From assembly GCA_002256395.1 (NCBI GenBank), contig NKJG01000009.1, forward strand, positions 1-64,000: 64,000 nucleotides of DNA. Direction: 5' to 3'. Within the stretch, counting starts at the first letter, position 1, and the number at the start of each line of letters is the position of its first letter. Under the pieces are notes generated by a model, which did not search any database, was not told where the DNA came from, and saw nothing but the letters and a program-made list of their open reading frames with translations. This DNA comes from Bacteroidetes bacterium B1(2017) (GTDB lineage: Bacteria; Bacteroidota; Bacteroidia; UKL13-3). This document shows, one piece after another, positions 28,071 through 36,985 of this stretch. The translations under genes and the position numbers were made by a program.

Positions 28071-29426
28071 ATGAAAAGAATACTCCTAACCTGTGTATTG
28101 CTTATTGGAGGAATAAGCACTTTTGCACAAACAAATCCAGCCATTTTATCTTGGCTTCAAAACACTACCGGAATTAAAGGAAGACATTATGTAAAGAATA
28201 ATTCTACCGCCATTAACGATGCCGATTCGGCAAATGTGTTAGGCGTTTATTATTCTGCCACCTCAGTTTATGTGAGAGCAAATGGAGTTCCATCTTATGT
28301 AACGGGTCCTTTCTTAGATGGCAATCCTTCTATTACCACTAGCCAAAATGCCATTTTTAAATTGCCTTTAAGCCCGGTTCAAAATACAGGCACTGCAACA
28401 GCCACCCAAGGTGGTAATATTGGTATCTTTACCAATGGAGTAGCCATGTTCGATTACCGCGATGGTGTTTCATGGCAAAGTTCTTCTAATTCACTTAAAG
28501 GTGGTCCTTTAGGTGGAATGGGAGATCAAGTTTGGAACCGTGATGCTATTGTAGCAGAACGTGGTGGATTTGATTGCTCAAAAGGTCATCCAGCTATGGG
28601 TAATTATCATCATCATCAAAACCCAAGTGCGTTTAAGTTAGATAAGAATGTAGTTTCAACTATTTGCAATTTGTATGATGCCGATGGATTATATGTGTTA
28701 GATTCTACTAAGCACTCACCACTTATTGGTTTTGCTTATGATGGTTTCCCAATCTATGGTGCTTATGGATATAAAAATGCAGATGGTACAGGTGGTATAG
28801 TAAGAATAAAATCGAGTTATAGTTTACGTTCTATAACTACCCGCACAACCTTATACACCGGTGCTACTGTTACTGCTGGTCCCGATGTGAGTGCAACCTA
28901 TCCAATTGGATTATTTAGAGAAGATTATCAATATACAGCTCCTACTTCATCTGATTATTTAGATATTCATAATGGACGTTTTTGTATAACTCCAGAGTAT
29001 CCTGCAGGTATTTATTGTTATTTCGCTACTGTTGATCAAAACTGGAATTCGGCCTATCCATATTTAATTGGACCAACGTATTATGGAGTAAAATCTGCCT
29101 CTAAAGTTACCAGTATTACTGAGGCCGTAACTCAATACAAACCTAGTGCCACAGGTTTAAAACCAATTGCTTCAAATGGCTTACAAATTTCTATGTTTCC
29201 AAATCCAGCTGCTGATATGGTGGCCGTGCAAAGCGAAGGTTTAACAACAGAAAATATTAAGGTAGAATTGTTTGATATGAGTGGAAGAGTATTGCAATCA
29301 ACTTATATTTTACAAGGAAGTACCATTGCCTATTTTGATACCAAGCTAGTATATGAAGGCGAGTATATTGTTCGTATTTCAAGTGATACACAATTAGTAA
29401 TTAAGAAGCTTCTTATTGCTCGTTAA
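28071..29426 (+). CDS. YHYH domain protein with T9SS type A sorting domain
   Basis: A 451-residue secreted protein (signal peptide ending TFAQ). The middle section matches the YHYH family: NRDAIVAERGGFDCSKGHPA, GNYHHHQNP, the conserved GFAYDGFPIYGAYGY, and GRFCITPEYPAGIYCYFATV followed by YPYLIGPTYYG. The histidine-rich signature may bind metal. The C-terminus (ISMFPNPAADMVAVQ to VIKKLLIAR) is a type A sorting signal like that of the preceding oxidase. It starts 12 bases after the oxidase stop, so the two are co-transcribed and probably co-exported. No biochemical function of YHYH proteins is established. Confidence 0.83.
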   Translation: MKRILLTCVLLIGGISTFAQTNPAILSWLQNTTGIKGRHYVKNNSTAINDADSANVLGVYYSATSVYVRANGVPSYVTGPFLDGNPSITTSQNAIFKLPLSPVQNTGTATATQGGNIGIFTNGVAMFDYRDGVSWQSSSNSLKGGPLGGMGDQVWNRDAIVAERGGFDCSKGHPAMGNYHHHQNPSAFKLDKNVVSTICNLYDADGLYVLDSTKHSPLIGFAYDGFPIYGAYGYKNADGTGGIVRIKSSYSLRSITTRTTLYTGATVTAGPDVSATYPIGLFREDYQYTAPTSSDYLDIHNGRFCITPEYPAGIYCYFATVDQNWNSAYPYLIGPTYYGVKSASKVTSITEAVTQYKPSATGLKPIASNGLQISMFPNPAADMVAVQSEGLTTENIKVELFDMSGRVLQSTYILQGSTIAYFDTKLVYEGEYIVRISSDTQLVIKKLLIAR

Positions 29427-29430
29427 GTAA

Positions 29431-30036
29431 ATGCAAAACAAGAATAAATTTCTTTCATTAATTGGCGCTGCAAGTATTAGCATACTATTCCTTGGGTTCA
29501 GCCTAAAACCTAAACCAGTAAGCAACTTTAGCTTATTAAGTACAAGTGGCAAACAAGTAGAGCTGAACCAATTCGCAAACGGAAAGGGATTAATAGTAGT
29601 GTTTACTTGCAATCATTGTCCGTTTGCTAAATTGTATCCAGAGCGATTAAATGCCCTTAATAAAACCTATGGTTCAAAGGGTGTGCCTTTAATTGCTATT
29701 AGCTCAACAGATAGTTTGTTATATGAAGAAGATGGGTTTATTCAAATGATCGAAAAGGCAAAGGCCGAACAATTTAATTTTGACTATTTAACAGATGCTA
29801 GTCAAAAAGTAGCCAAGCAATTCAACGCTCAAAAAACACCACATGCCTTTGTATTGTGGCGTGAGAATAATGAGTGGATAATAAAATACTCGGGTGCTAT
29901 AGATGATAACGGTTCGGAGCCTGAGAAGGTAGAAAATTCTTATGTAAAGAATGCTGTGGAAGAGCTTTTGGCTGGTAAGGAAGTAAGTGAAAAAGAAACC
30001 AAATCAATAGGCTGTCAGATTTATTTTAGAAACTAA
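29431..30036 (+). CDS. Membrane-anchored or exported thioredoxin-like (PRX-like) protein
   Basis: A 201-residue protein with an N-terminal hydrophobic segment (7-24), then a peroxiredoxin/thioredoxin-like fold. The active site VFTCNHCPFAKLYPERL places C60 and C63, and the conserved tail motif is IGCQIYF, near GC(S/Q)IKW in the family. FNAQKTPHAFVLW supplies the cis-proline. It follows the YHYH gene by four bases and closes the operon. A role in reducing thiols or supplying electrons or copper-thiol exchange for the exported oxidases is plausible but unproven. Confidence 0.8.
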   Translation: MQNKNKFLSLIGAASISILFLGFSLKPKPVSNFSLLSTSGKQVELNQFANGKGLIVVFTCNHCPFAKLYPERLNALNKTYGSKGVPLIAISSTDSLLYEEDGFIQMIEKAKAEQFNFDYLTDASQKVAKQFNAQKTPHAFVLWRENNEWIIKYSGAIDDNGSEPEKVENSYVKNAVEELLAGKEVSEKETKSIGCQIYFRN

Positions 30037-30060
30037 GTTTCTTACCTGATAGGTATAAAA

Positions 30061-30097
30061 AAAGGTTCAACAAGTATTTGTTGAACCTTTTTTTTAT
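30061..30097. terminator. Bidirectional intrinsic terminator
   Basis: AAAGGTTCAACAA (30061-30073) and its complement (30078-30090) enclose a GTAT loop, with A- and T-runs on both sides. It serves the copper operon on the plus strand and infB on the minus strand. Confidence 0.88.
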
Positions 30098-30112
30098 GTG
30101 TTAAATAGCACC

Positions 30113-33100
30113 TTATTTCAAGGTACGTTTTACTTCAACTTCTTCGTAAGCTTCTACGTAGTCGCCTTCTCTTAAGTCGTTATAGTTATGAATAGTTAAA
30201 CCGCAATCAAATCCTGATGCCACTTCTTTGGCATCGTCTTTAAAGCGTTTAAGGGATGATAATGCACCTGAGAATACTACTACACCATCTCTAATTAAAC
30301 GTATTTTGGCATTACGAACCAATTTACCATCGGTAACCATACAACCTGCAACGGTACCAACTTTGGTAATTTTAAACACTTCACGTATTTGAGCATTACC
30401 CAAGATTTTCTCTTCAATGGTTGGAGCCAACATACCTTCAATAGCCGATTTAATTTCTTCGATGGCATTGTAGATAACAGAGTACAAACGAATATCAATA
30501 GATTCTGTTTCTGCTAAGCGGCGTGCTTGCGGACTAGGACGAACCTGGAAGCCCACGATAATTGCATCGGATGCAGAAGCAAGCATAACATCACTTTCAG
30601 AGATTTGACCTACTGCTTTATAGATTACGCTCAATTGAACTTCAGGAGTAGAAAGTTTGATTAATGAATCGGAAAGTGCTTCAACAGAACCATCCACGTC
30701 ACCTTTAACAATAACATTTAATTCTTTAAAGTTACCGATAGCCAAACGTCTACCAATTTCATCCAAGGTAATGTGTTTGTTAGTTCTAATACCTTGTTCG
30801 CGTTGTAACTGTTGGCGTTTATTAGCAATTTCTTTCGCCTCTTGCTCATTCTTAGTTACAATAAATCTATCACCCGCTTGAGGGGCTCCATCAAAACCAA
30901 GGATAACAACAGGAGTACTTGGTCCGGCCGAAAGCATTTTCTTACCGCGTTCATCAAACATGGCTCTTACTTTACCATTGTTTGTTCCTGCTAATAAAGG
31001 ATCACCAACACGCATGGTACCACTTTGAACCATTACGGTTGTTACAATACCTCTACCTTTATCTAAGGTAGCTTCAATTACTGAACCAACAGCACGTTTA
31101 TCAGGGTTTGCTTTTAAATCAAGCATTTCTGCTTCAAGCAATACTTTTTCTAATAAGGTTTCGATACCAATTCCTTTTTTAGCAGAGATTTCTTGGCACT
31201 GGTATTTACCGCCCCATTCTTCTACTAAAATATTCATGGCCGATAATTGTTCACGAATTCTATCTGGGTTAGCACCTTCGCGGTCAATTTTATTAATGGC
31301 AAAAACAATAGGAACACCAGCAGCCAACGAGTGACTAATTGCTTCTTTTGTTTGAGGCATTACGCTGTCATCGGCAGCAATTACAATAATTACAATATCT
31401 GTAATCTTAGCACCACGAGCACGCATAGCGGTAAACGCTTCGTGACCAGGAGTATCTAAGAAGGTAATTTTCTTGCCGTTTTCTAATTTTACTTCGTAGG
31501 CACCAATATGCTGAGTAATACCTCCCGCTTCGCCTTTTACAACGTTTGCGCTACGTACATAATCTAATAAAGATGTTTTACCATGATCTACGTGACCCAT
31601 TACGGTAACAATAGGAGCACGGTGAATTAAAGTAGCTGGATCATCTTCTTCCTCCTCAACGGCTTCCACCATTTCGGCCGATACAAACTCTACTTCAAAT
31701 CCAAATTCTTCTGCAACAATGGCAATGGTTTCGGCATCTAGACGTTGGTTAATTGAAACCATCATACCTAGGCTCATACAGGCGCTAATAATTTGCGTAA
31801 CCTGTAGGTTCATCATTTGAGCTAGTTCATTGGCAGTTACAAACTCAGTTACCTTAAGTTTGTTCTTTTCCATTTCTTCCTGCAACATAGCTTCTTCGCG
31901 CTCATTCGCTTTAAAGTCGCGTTTTTGCTTACGAAGTTTAGAACGAACCGCACCAATATTTGGGTTTTTGCTACCTGGGTTCAAGCGAGCCAAAGTGGCT
32001 TTTAGTTTATCTTGAATTTCCTTGTCGCTAATTTCTGTTTTCTCTTCTGGTTTGGCAAAACGGTTATTACCTTGGCCAGGAGCACCTGGTTTATTGCCAT
32101 AACGGTTGTTGTTTCCTTGGTAACCTGTACCTTGTGGTCTTGGGTTATTTCCTTGGTAACCTGGTCCGGCTGGGCGGTTTTGGTTATTCGGGTTGTTTCC
32201 TTGGTAACCTGTACCCTGTGGTCTTGGGCGGTTTGGATCAGCAGGCTTATTAGGGTCAGGCCTGTTATTTCCTTGATTATTACCATGGTTATTATCACCA
32301 CCTATTTGTTTGCGTTTGCGTTTACGTTTTCCGTTAGGATCGTCGCTACTAGCAACTGGGTTTTGTTTTTTAGCAGGAGGGTCTTGGCGTAATTCTATTT
32401 TACCCATTACCTTCAAGCCTTCAAGCTTTTCGTATTTAACTTCGCTCACATTTACCTCATCTGGCTCTGTTGGAGCTGGAGGGGTAGGAGGAGCAGTGGG
32501 AGTTGGGGTTTGAGCAACAGGTTCAGGAACGGGAGTTTCTTTAACTTCTGGAGCAGGAGTTTTAATTTCTGCTACAGGTTCAACTTCTTTTGCTTTCTTT
32601 TTAGGAGCAACTGGTTCTGGTGCTGGAGGCGGAGTTTCTGCCTTTTTGCTTTTACCTTTTGGCTTTTTAAGAGCATCTAGGTCAATCATCCCCATCACTT
32701 TTAGTCCACCTGTTTCTTCTTTTTCTTCTGCTTTTGGAGCAGGAGTTGGGGAAGTAGGAGCTGGGGTTGGGGCAACAGGAGGCGCAACTGGAGTTTCGGC
32801 AACAGGAGGCGCAACAGGAGTTTCAACAACTGGAGGAGTTGGGGCAACTGGAGGCGCAACAGGGGTTTCAACAACTGGAGGAGTTGGAGGAACAGGAGTT
32901 GGGGTAACCACAGGAGCTTCGGTTTTCTTAGCTACTGTGTTTGATTTAATTAGCATACCATCTTCCTCTTCTTCTTCCTCAACGGCAGCAGCTTTTGGCT
33001 TAGGTATTTCATGAACCGTATCTTTCGGTTTCATGCGATCGCGACCAAGTTTATTGGCCTCGTCTTTTACTTTTTTCTCCGACGAATACTCCGATAATAG

Positions 33101-33250
33101 TATTGAATACTGATCTTCTGTGAGTTTTGTGGTAGGTTTTGCCTCAATGGCATGGCCCTTTTTAGCCAAAAAGTCAACCAATGTGGTCATCCCCACATTT
33201 AACTCTTTAACTACGGCGTTTAGTCTTTTTGATCCTGTTGTTTCGCTCAT
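30113..33250 (-). CDS. infB: Translation initiation factor IF-2
   Basis: A 1045-residue GTPase that places initiator tRNA on the 30S subunit. The G domain has [27 protein letters not shown] and NKID; domains II-IV follow to the C-terminus VEVKRTLK. The first ~470 residues are a long low-complexity linker with Pro/Val/Ala repeats and GYQGNN repeats, after an IF2_N-like start ([20 protein letters not shown]). A second IF2_N-like segment is at about 470 ([20 protein letters not shown]). It is the last gene of rimP-nusA-infB, separated from nusA by a structured 190-base spacer. Confidence 0.96.
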   Translation of the reverse strand: MSETTGSKRLNAVVKELNVGMTTLVDFLAKKGHAIEAKPTTKLTEDQYSILLSEYSSEKKVKDEANKLGRDRMKPKDTVHEIPKPKAAAVEEEEEEDGMLIKSNTVAKKTEAPVVTPTPVPPTPPVVETPVAPPVAPTPPVVETPVAPPVAETPVAPPVAPTPAPTSPTPAPKAEEKEETGGLKVMGMIDLDALKKPKGKSKKAETPPPAPEPVAPKKKAKEVEPVAEIKTPAPEVKETPVPEPVAQTPTPTAPPTPPAPTEPDEVNVSEVKYEKLEGLKVMGKIELRQDPPAKKQNPVASSDDPNGKRKRKRKQIGGDNNHGNNQGNNRPDPNKPADPNRPRPQGTGYQGNNPNNQNRPAGPGYQGNNPRPQGTGYQGNNNRYGNKPGAPGQGNNRFAKPEEKTEISDKEIQDKLKATLARLNPGSKNPNIGAVRSKLRKQKRDFKANEREEAMLQEEMEKNKLKVTEFVTANELAQMMNLQVTQIISACMSLGMMVSINQRLDAETIAIVAEEFGFEVEFVSAEMVEAVEEEEDDPATLIHRAPIVTVMGHVDHGKTSLLDYVRSANVVKGEAGGITQHIGAYEVKLENGKKITFLDTPGHEAFTAMRARGAKITDIVIIVIAADDSVMPQTKEAISHSLAAGVPIVFAINKIDREGANPDRIREQLSAMNILVEEWGGKYQCQEISAKKGIGIETLLEKVLLEAEMLDLKANPDKRAVGSVIEATLDKGRGIVTTVMVQSGTMRVGDPLLAGTNNGKVRAMFDERGKKMLSAGPSTPVVILGFDGAPQAGDRFIVTKNEQEAKEIANKRQQLQREQGIRTNKHITLDEIGRRLAIGNFKELNVIVKGDVDGSVEALSDSLIKLSTPEVQLSVIYKAVGQISESDVMLASASDAIIVGFQVRPSPQARRLAETESIDIRLYSVIYNAIEEIKSAIEGMLAPTIEEKILGNAQIREVFKITKVGTVAGCMVTDGKLVRNAKIRLIRDGVVVFSGALSSLKRFKDDAKEVASGFDCGLTIHNYNDLREGDYVEAYEEVEVKRTLK
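32095..32250 (-). repeat. Coding repeat: GYQGNN units in IF-2
   Basis: Four imperfect copies of a GYQGNN(N/P) unit, with PRPQGTG or NRPAGPG between them, lie within the IF-2 linker. The DNA copies are nearly identical, as expected for slippage or unequal exchange. Confidence 0.7.
32745..32915 (-). repeat. Coding repeat: Pro-Val-Ala units in IF-2
   Basis: Units reading [13 protein letters not shown] and PPVAETPVA alternate several times in the IF-2 linker. The underlying DNA repeats of about 27-45 bases are very similar and could vary in number between strains. Confidence 0.7.
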
Positions 33251-33313
33251 TCTGCGCTTTTTCTTCCTAAAAATTACTGCGAATATCGTTTTTATTCATG
33301 GATATTCAACACG

Positions 33314-33429
33314 AAGGCCTGAAATACACCAATAAAAAAGCATAAGCAAGCTTCGTTATCAGCGTTTTCAGGCCTCTGAAACAATCTCCGAAATGAGGGT
33401 TTAGCTCACATCGCTTGCTATGCTTTTTG
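33314..33429 (-). ncRNA. Interleaved inverted repeats in the nusA-infB spacer
   Basis: AGGCCTGAAA (33315-33324) has its complement TTTCAGGCCT at 33367-33376. AAAAAGCATA-AGCAAGC (33335-33351) has its complement GCTTGCTATGCTTTTT at 33413-33428 (one unpaired A). The order A-B-A'-B' interlocks like a pseudoknot. The second half of A' can also form its own hairpin (GTTTTCAG...CTGAAAC). It would be part of the nusA-infB mRNA. No terminator T-run follows it on the minus strand. Confidence 0.4.
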
Positions 33430-33440
33430 GGTGCTCATAC

Positions 33441-34676
33441 TTATTCAAACTCGGCTTCCAAAATTCTGCGCACTTCTTGCACAGTTTCTTCTTCCAACTC
33501 TGTTCTACGAACTAACTCTTCGTTAGATATAGCCAACACGCTTTTGGCGGTGTCTAATCCAAGTCCTTTTAGTTCGTCAATGATCCAGCTATCTATTTCA
33601 TCGCTAAATTCATCTAGGTCAATATCTTCTTCTTCGCTTTCTGCTTCTCTGTAAACGTCTATTTCATACCCAGCTAATTTACCCGCTAGTTTAATATTAT
33701 GACCGCCTTTACCAATAGCTAAAGAAACTTGATCTGGCTTTAAGAATACCGATACACGTTTTCTTTCTTCATCAATTTTAATAGATGAAACTTTTGCAGG
33801 GCTTAATGAGCGCTGAACCAAAAGACTTGGGTTAACAGTAAAGTTAATTACGTCGATATTTTCGTTTCTAAGTTCTCTAACGATACCATGAATACGAGAT
33901 CCTTTCATACCTACGCAAGCTCCAACTGGGTCAATACGGTCATCGTAGCTTTCTACCGCTACTTTAGCTCTTTCACCTGGTTCTCTTACAATTTTCTTGA
34001 TGCTAATTAAGCCATCAATAATTTCTGGTACTTCTTGTTCAAATAATCTTTCTAAGAAGGTTCCAGAGGTACGACTTAAAATAATTCTTGGGTTTCCATT
34101 ATGCATTTCTACTTTCAAAACAACGGCACGAATAGCATCGCCTTTTTTGTAGAAATCGGCAGGAATCATTTCTGTTTTAGGTAATAAAAGCTCATTGCCT
34201 TCATCGTCTAAAATCATAATTTCTTTCTTCCAGATTTGGTAAACCTCGCCCGAAACAATTTCTCCAACGCGGTCTTTGTATTTCTTGTAGAACTCGTCTT
34301 TTTCTAGTTCTAATACTTTAGATAAAAGTGTTTGACGTGCCGAAAGAACGGCTCTTCTGCCAAAGATTTGTAAACCTACTTCTTGGGTTACATCTTCGCC
34401 AATTTCAAAATCAGGTTCAATTTTAACCGCATCTGAATAGGCAATTTGAGTGTTTTCATCTTCTACCTCACCATCGTGAACGATGTTACGGTTGTGCCAA
34501 ATTTCTAAGTCACCACTTTTGTCGTTGATAATTACGTCGAAGTTTTCATCGCTGTTGTAGCGTTTGCGCAACATACCGCGAAACACATCTTCCAACACGC
34601 GCTGCATGGTGGCGCGGTCGATGTTTTTAAACTCCTTAAACTCGCTAAAGGAGTCGATTAGTCCTGCACTGTGCAT
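33441..34676 (-). CDS. nusA: Transcription termination/antitermination factor NusA
   Basis: A 411-residue protein. The N-terminal RNAP-binding domain begins MHSAGLIDSFSEFKEFKNID. The S1 domain (about 130-200) contains GEIVSGEVYQIWKKEIMI. KH1 and KH2 domains contain ACVGMKGSRIHGIVREL and SLAIGKGGHNIKLAGKLAGY. A short acidic tail ends RRILEAEFE; the E. coli-type C-terminal repeats are absent, as is common outside Proteobacteria. NusA modulates RNA polymerase pausing and termination. It lies 22 bases after rimP. The attenuator-like hairpin before rimP suggests self-control. Confidence 0.95.
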   Translation of the reverse strand: MHSAGLIDSFSEFKEFKNIDRATMQRVLEDVFRGMLRKRYNSDENFDVIINDKSGDLEIWHNRNIVHDGEVEDENTQIAYSDAVKIEPDFEIGEDVTQEVGLQIFGRRAVLSARQTLLSKVLELEKDEFYKKYKDRVGEIVSGEVYQIWKKEIMILDDEGNELLLPKTEMIPADFYKKGDAIRAVVLKVEMHNGNPRIILSRTSGTFLERLFEQEVPEIIDGLISIKKIVREPGERAKVAVESYDDRIDPVGACVGMKGSRIHGIVRELRNENIDVINFTVNPSLLVQRSLSPAKVSSIKIDEERKRVSVFLKPDQVSLAIGKGGHNIKLAGKLAGYEIDVYREAESEEEDIDLDEFSDEIDSWIIDELKGLGLDTAKSVLAISNEELVRRTELEEETVQEVRRILEAEFE

Positions 34677-34698
34677 ATTCTGTCTGTTTAAGTATTAA

Positions 34699-35163
34699 TT
34701 AATTAAAGGATACCTGAACCAAGGTTTCTTCTATTTCATCGAGTGAAATAGTTTTAAAGCTAGGTTCTTTAGCTAGGTAGGCTTTCTTTTTATCTTTTAA
34801 ATGTAATTGAATGCTTGTTTCGGTAGCTTCAATAAGTTTTCCTAAAAGTTCGGTTTTGGCTTTCAGGGTAACTTTAAGTTCTCTGCCTATGTGTTTTTGG
34901 TATTGGCGAGCCAAAAGCAAGGGTCTATCTACTCCTGGCGACGAAACTTCTAAGGTATAAGGGGTATCACCATAATCTGTTTCATCTAACTTGGTAGATA
35001 AATGTTTGTTAAGGGTACGGCATTGTTCAATAGTAAGCGGGCCATCGCTATCTATTAATACCAATAGTTTTCCTCCACCTGGTTTAAACTCAACGTCAAC
35101 CACAAAAACCGATGGTTCTAAAACCTCGGCACTCCACTCTTTTATTTGTTCTACGATTTGCAT
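34699..35163 (-). CDS. rimP: Ribosome maturation factor RimP
   Basis: A 154-residue protein needed for 30S subunit assembly. Family stretches are VFVVDVEFKPGGGKLLVLID, TLEVSSPGVDRPLL and a C-terminal SH3-like domain. The start MQIVEQIKEW at 35163 is selected; an upstream MLP extension would begin inside the terminator hairpin. It is the first gene of rimP-nusA-infB. Its start codon lies nine bases after the T-run of a terminator-like hairpin and about 50 bases from a consensus promoter. Confidence 0.93.
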   Translation of the reverse strand: MQIVEQIKEWSAEVLEPSVFVVDVEFKPGGGKLLVLIDSDGPLTIEQCRTLNKHLSTKLDETDYGDTPYTLEVSSPGVDRPLLLARQYQKHIGRELKVTLKAKTELLGKLIEATETSIQLHLKDKKKAYLAKEPSFKTISLDEIEETLVQVSFN

Positions 35164-35172
35164 AGGTAACAA

Positions 35173-35197
35173 AAAAGGAGACTTTTGGTCTCCTTTT
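35173..35197 (-). terminator. Terminator/attenuator directly in front of rimP
   Basis: Read on the minus strand, GGAGAC-CAAAA-GTCTCC is followed by TTTTTTG, with flanking A-T pairs that lengthen the stem to 10 bp. It lies downstream of the rimP promoter and only nine bases before the rimP ATG. It can end the transcript of the upstream gene, but any rimP mRNA must also pass through it. Confidence 0.8.
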
Positions 35198-35213
35198 TCA
35201 ATTAATTACGAGG

Positions 35214-35243
35214 CAAATATAGCTTTTATTTTTATATCTGCAA
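35214..35243 (-). promoter_or_regulatory. Promoter of rimP-nusA-infB (TTG-N19-TATATTTG)
   Basis: On the minus strand the -33 TTG is at 35243-35241, exactly 19 bases precede TATATTTG at 35221-35214. This matches the Bacteroidota housekeeping consensus in full. The transcript would start near 35209, leaving a leader of about 45 bases that holds the terminator-like hairpin. Confidence 0.7.
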
Positions 35244-35250
35244 CAATTTC

Positions 35251-36618
35251 TTATTTAGCATTAAAAGCTTTGTAGCGTTCGTACTGGCTTTTACCAAACT
35301 CGTTCATGGTCTCCATAGCCTTTTTATATTTCTTAGGAGCATCAAAGGTAGAGAACTTAGTAAAGAGTGTTTTTGCATTGGCATAATCATCATGCCAAAC
35401 ATAGGCTTCAATTAAATTCCAGTAAATGGCAAGCGTAACTTCTTCGTTAATTCTGGCTTTCTTATTTTCCATATCCGATTCAAGAAGGGCTTTTTCGTAA
35501 ATGGCAATGGCTTCGGCAATTTTAGCTTTTGCAGCACCTTTGTTGTAGTCTTCGGCAAGTAAATTATATCCTTCTACTAGGGCAAGATAGGCATTACCTA
35601 AATCTGAGTAATCTTGTTTTTTATCTTTTACAATAAGTACCACTGTTTCGTGAGTTACTTTTTTAAAGGCATAATTACTATTTAAGAACTCATTAATAGC
35701 AGCCATGTTTTTGTCAACTGTTTCTTGTTCTAAGTTGGCAATGGTTCTTTCTTTTTGGCTATCCCACCAGTAGCGCACGCCGCTTTCGCTGGTAATCTCG
35801 GTATTGGTTTGGATAAACTTCTCTTGGCTTACTACTTGAGGAACCTCGTTATAAATAACGCCTGTTGGGGTTTCTACTTTAAGTGTTATTAAACGCTTGT
35901 ATCCCACTTTACCAGTATATGCGCGGTAGCTATAAGATTTACCGTCTTTAAAGCCGGTCATGTCTTTGTAAGCAATTTCTGGTTCTTTTACTTCTAACTC
36001 TCCTAAGGTAGCGGTAATTGCTGCTGCATTGGTTGAACCAATATTGTAGCCTTCCATTTTAAGGTAGGTTCCAGCCAATTGCTCTAGGTTAAATACTTTA
36101 TGCATTTTTGGCAGAGGCACTTCATGCAAATAAGGTTTAGAAGGCATTTGCAAATAGGGCTCTTGAGGTAGGTTTTTATAAGGCTTACCTTCATTTGCTA
36201 ATTGTCTATCGGCTAATTTTTGGATAACAGATTTTTGCTCATACAATTCCATTTCTTTCATGTAGGCATCGTTGGCAGCTTTCAGTTTAGCAGGGTATTC
36301 AGCCTTTTCTTTTTCTAGATTTTGCTCTGCTTTTTTTACTAAGCCATCGTATTCTCTCAACTCTTTTTGGTAGGTTTCTTCTGCCTTTATTTTGGCAGCC
36401 TCATATTCTGCTTGCAATCTTTTGTTTTTGTCTTCTGCATCGCAAATAACTTTGCTATTGTAGTTCTTAATGCTTTTGTCCAATGGTTTCATGGGCAATT
36501 GCAGAAAGTCGAACTTGGTTTCAATCTTATCTACGTCTTGCGCCATAAGCGTAGACGATGGAAGAGAAACCGTAAGTGAAAATGCCGCTAGGGCAAAGCC
36601 GTGTAGTATTTTTTTCAT
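35251..36618 (-). CDS. Secreted coiled-coil protein of unknown function
   Basis: A 455-residue protein with a signal peptide (MKKILHGFALAAFSLTVS to LMAQ). A long charged coiled coil spans about residues 50-140 (RLQAEYEAAKIKAEETYQKE). Then comes a Pro-rich linker (PYLQMPSKPYLHEVPLPKMH), a beta-rich central part (about 170-290), and TPR-like helices near the C-terminus (LALVEGYNLLAEDYNKGAAK). I do not recognise a named family. The start at 36618 fits the signal peptide better than a longer frame to 36642. Downstream its transcript would end at the hairpin in front of rimP. Likely periplasmic or outer-membrane associated. Confidence 0.72.
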   Translation of the reverse strand: MKKILHGFALAAFSLTVSLPSSTLMAQDVDKIETKFDFLQLPMKPLDKSIKNYNSKVICDAEDKNKRLQAEYEAAKIKAEETYQKELREYDGLVKKAEQNLEKEKAEYPAKLKAANDAYMKEMELYEQKSVIQKLADRQLANEGKPYKNLPQEPYLQMPSKPYLHEVPLPKMHKVFNLEQLAGTYLKMEGYNIGSTNAAAITATLGELEVKEPEIAYKDMTGFKDGKSYSYRAYTGKVGYKRLITLKVETPTGVIYNEVPQVVSQEKFIQTNTEITSESGVRYWWDSQKERTIANLEQETVDKNMAAINEFLNSNYAFKKVTHETVVLIVKDKKQDYSDLGNAYLALVEGYNLLAEDYNKGAAKAKIAEAIAIYEKALLESDMENKKARINEEVTLAIYWNLIEAYVWHDDYANAKTLFTKFSTFDAPKKYKKAMETMNEFGKSQYERYKAFNAK

Positions 36619-36828
36619 AGTATTCCTATATGGTTCAAACATATTGTATTAACCTTATTATAAATAGGATATTAATTAATTAAGGAAAAATTAATAAAGC
36701 TATGGAGAAGTCTCCAATTATTAATCGATGGTTGATTTAATTAGTGAACGCTATAAAGGGCAAGGTAAAATTACCGAAGCAAAGCCTGTAATTAGCTAAA
36801 CAAAAACCAAAAAAACTATTGTAAGTAA

Positions 36829-36899
36829 GGTTCAAGGTGCTCGCACAAAGAACCAAACTAGCCTGGGTTCCTTAAAAAGGGGCTCAGGCTTCTTTTTTT
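36829..36899 (+). ncRNA. Candidate small RNA 3' end with two hairpins
   Basis: Two consecutive plus-strand hairpins lie in intergenic DNA. The first is GGTTC-AAG-GTG-CTCG-CAC-AAA-GAACC (36829-36854). The second is a 14-bp stem starting AGCCTG (36860) and ending CAGGCT (36890), with three G-T wobbles and a T-run to 36899. No plus-strand gene precedes them, so they should end a short non-coding or peptide-coding transcript. The 5' end and promoter are not evident. Confidence 0.45.
36860..36899 (+). terminator. Strong intrinsic terminator without an upstream gene
   Basis: A 14-bp stem with a three-base A loop is followed by TCTTTTTTTC. The T-run is only on the plus-strand side, so direction is clear. 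Confidence 0.75.
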
Positions 36900-36985
36900 C
36901 TGAAAGCGCGCAGAGAATTTGGAATCAAAACTGCCAAATTGAGTTTATTTCGGAGAACAAAGGGATTCAATTGAAGTAAAAAGCA

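Noticed and set aside
32745..32915. Regular repeats that could look like a CRISPR array
   Set aside because: They lie in frame within infB, encode Pro-Val-Ala units and have no unique spacers.
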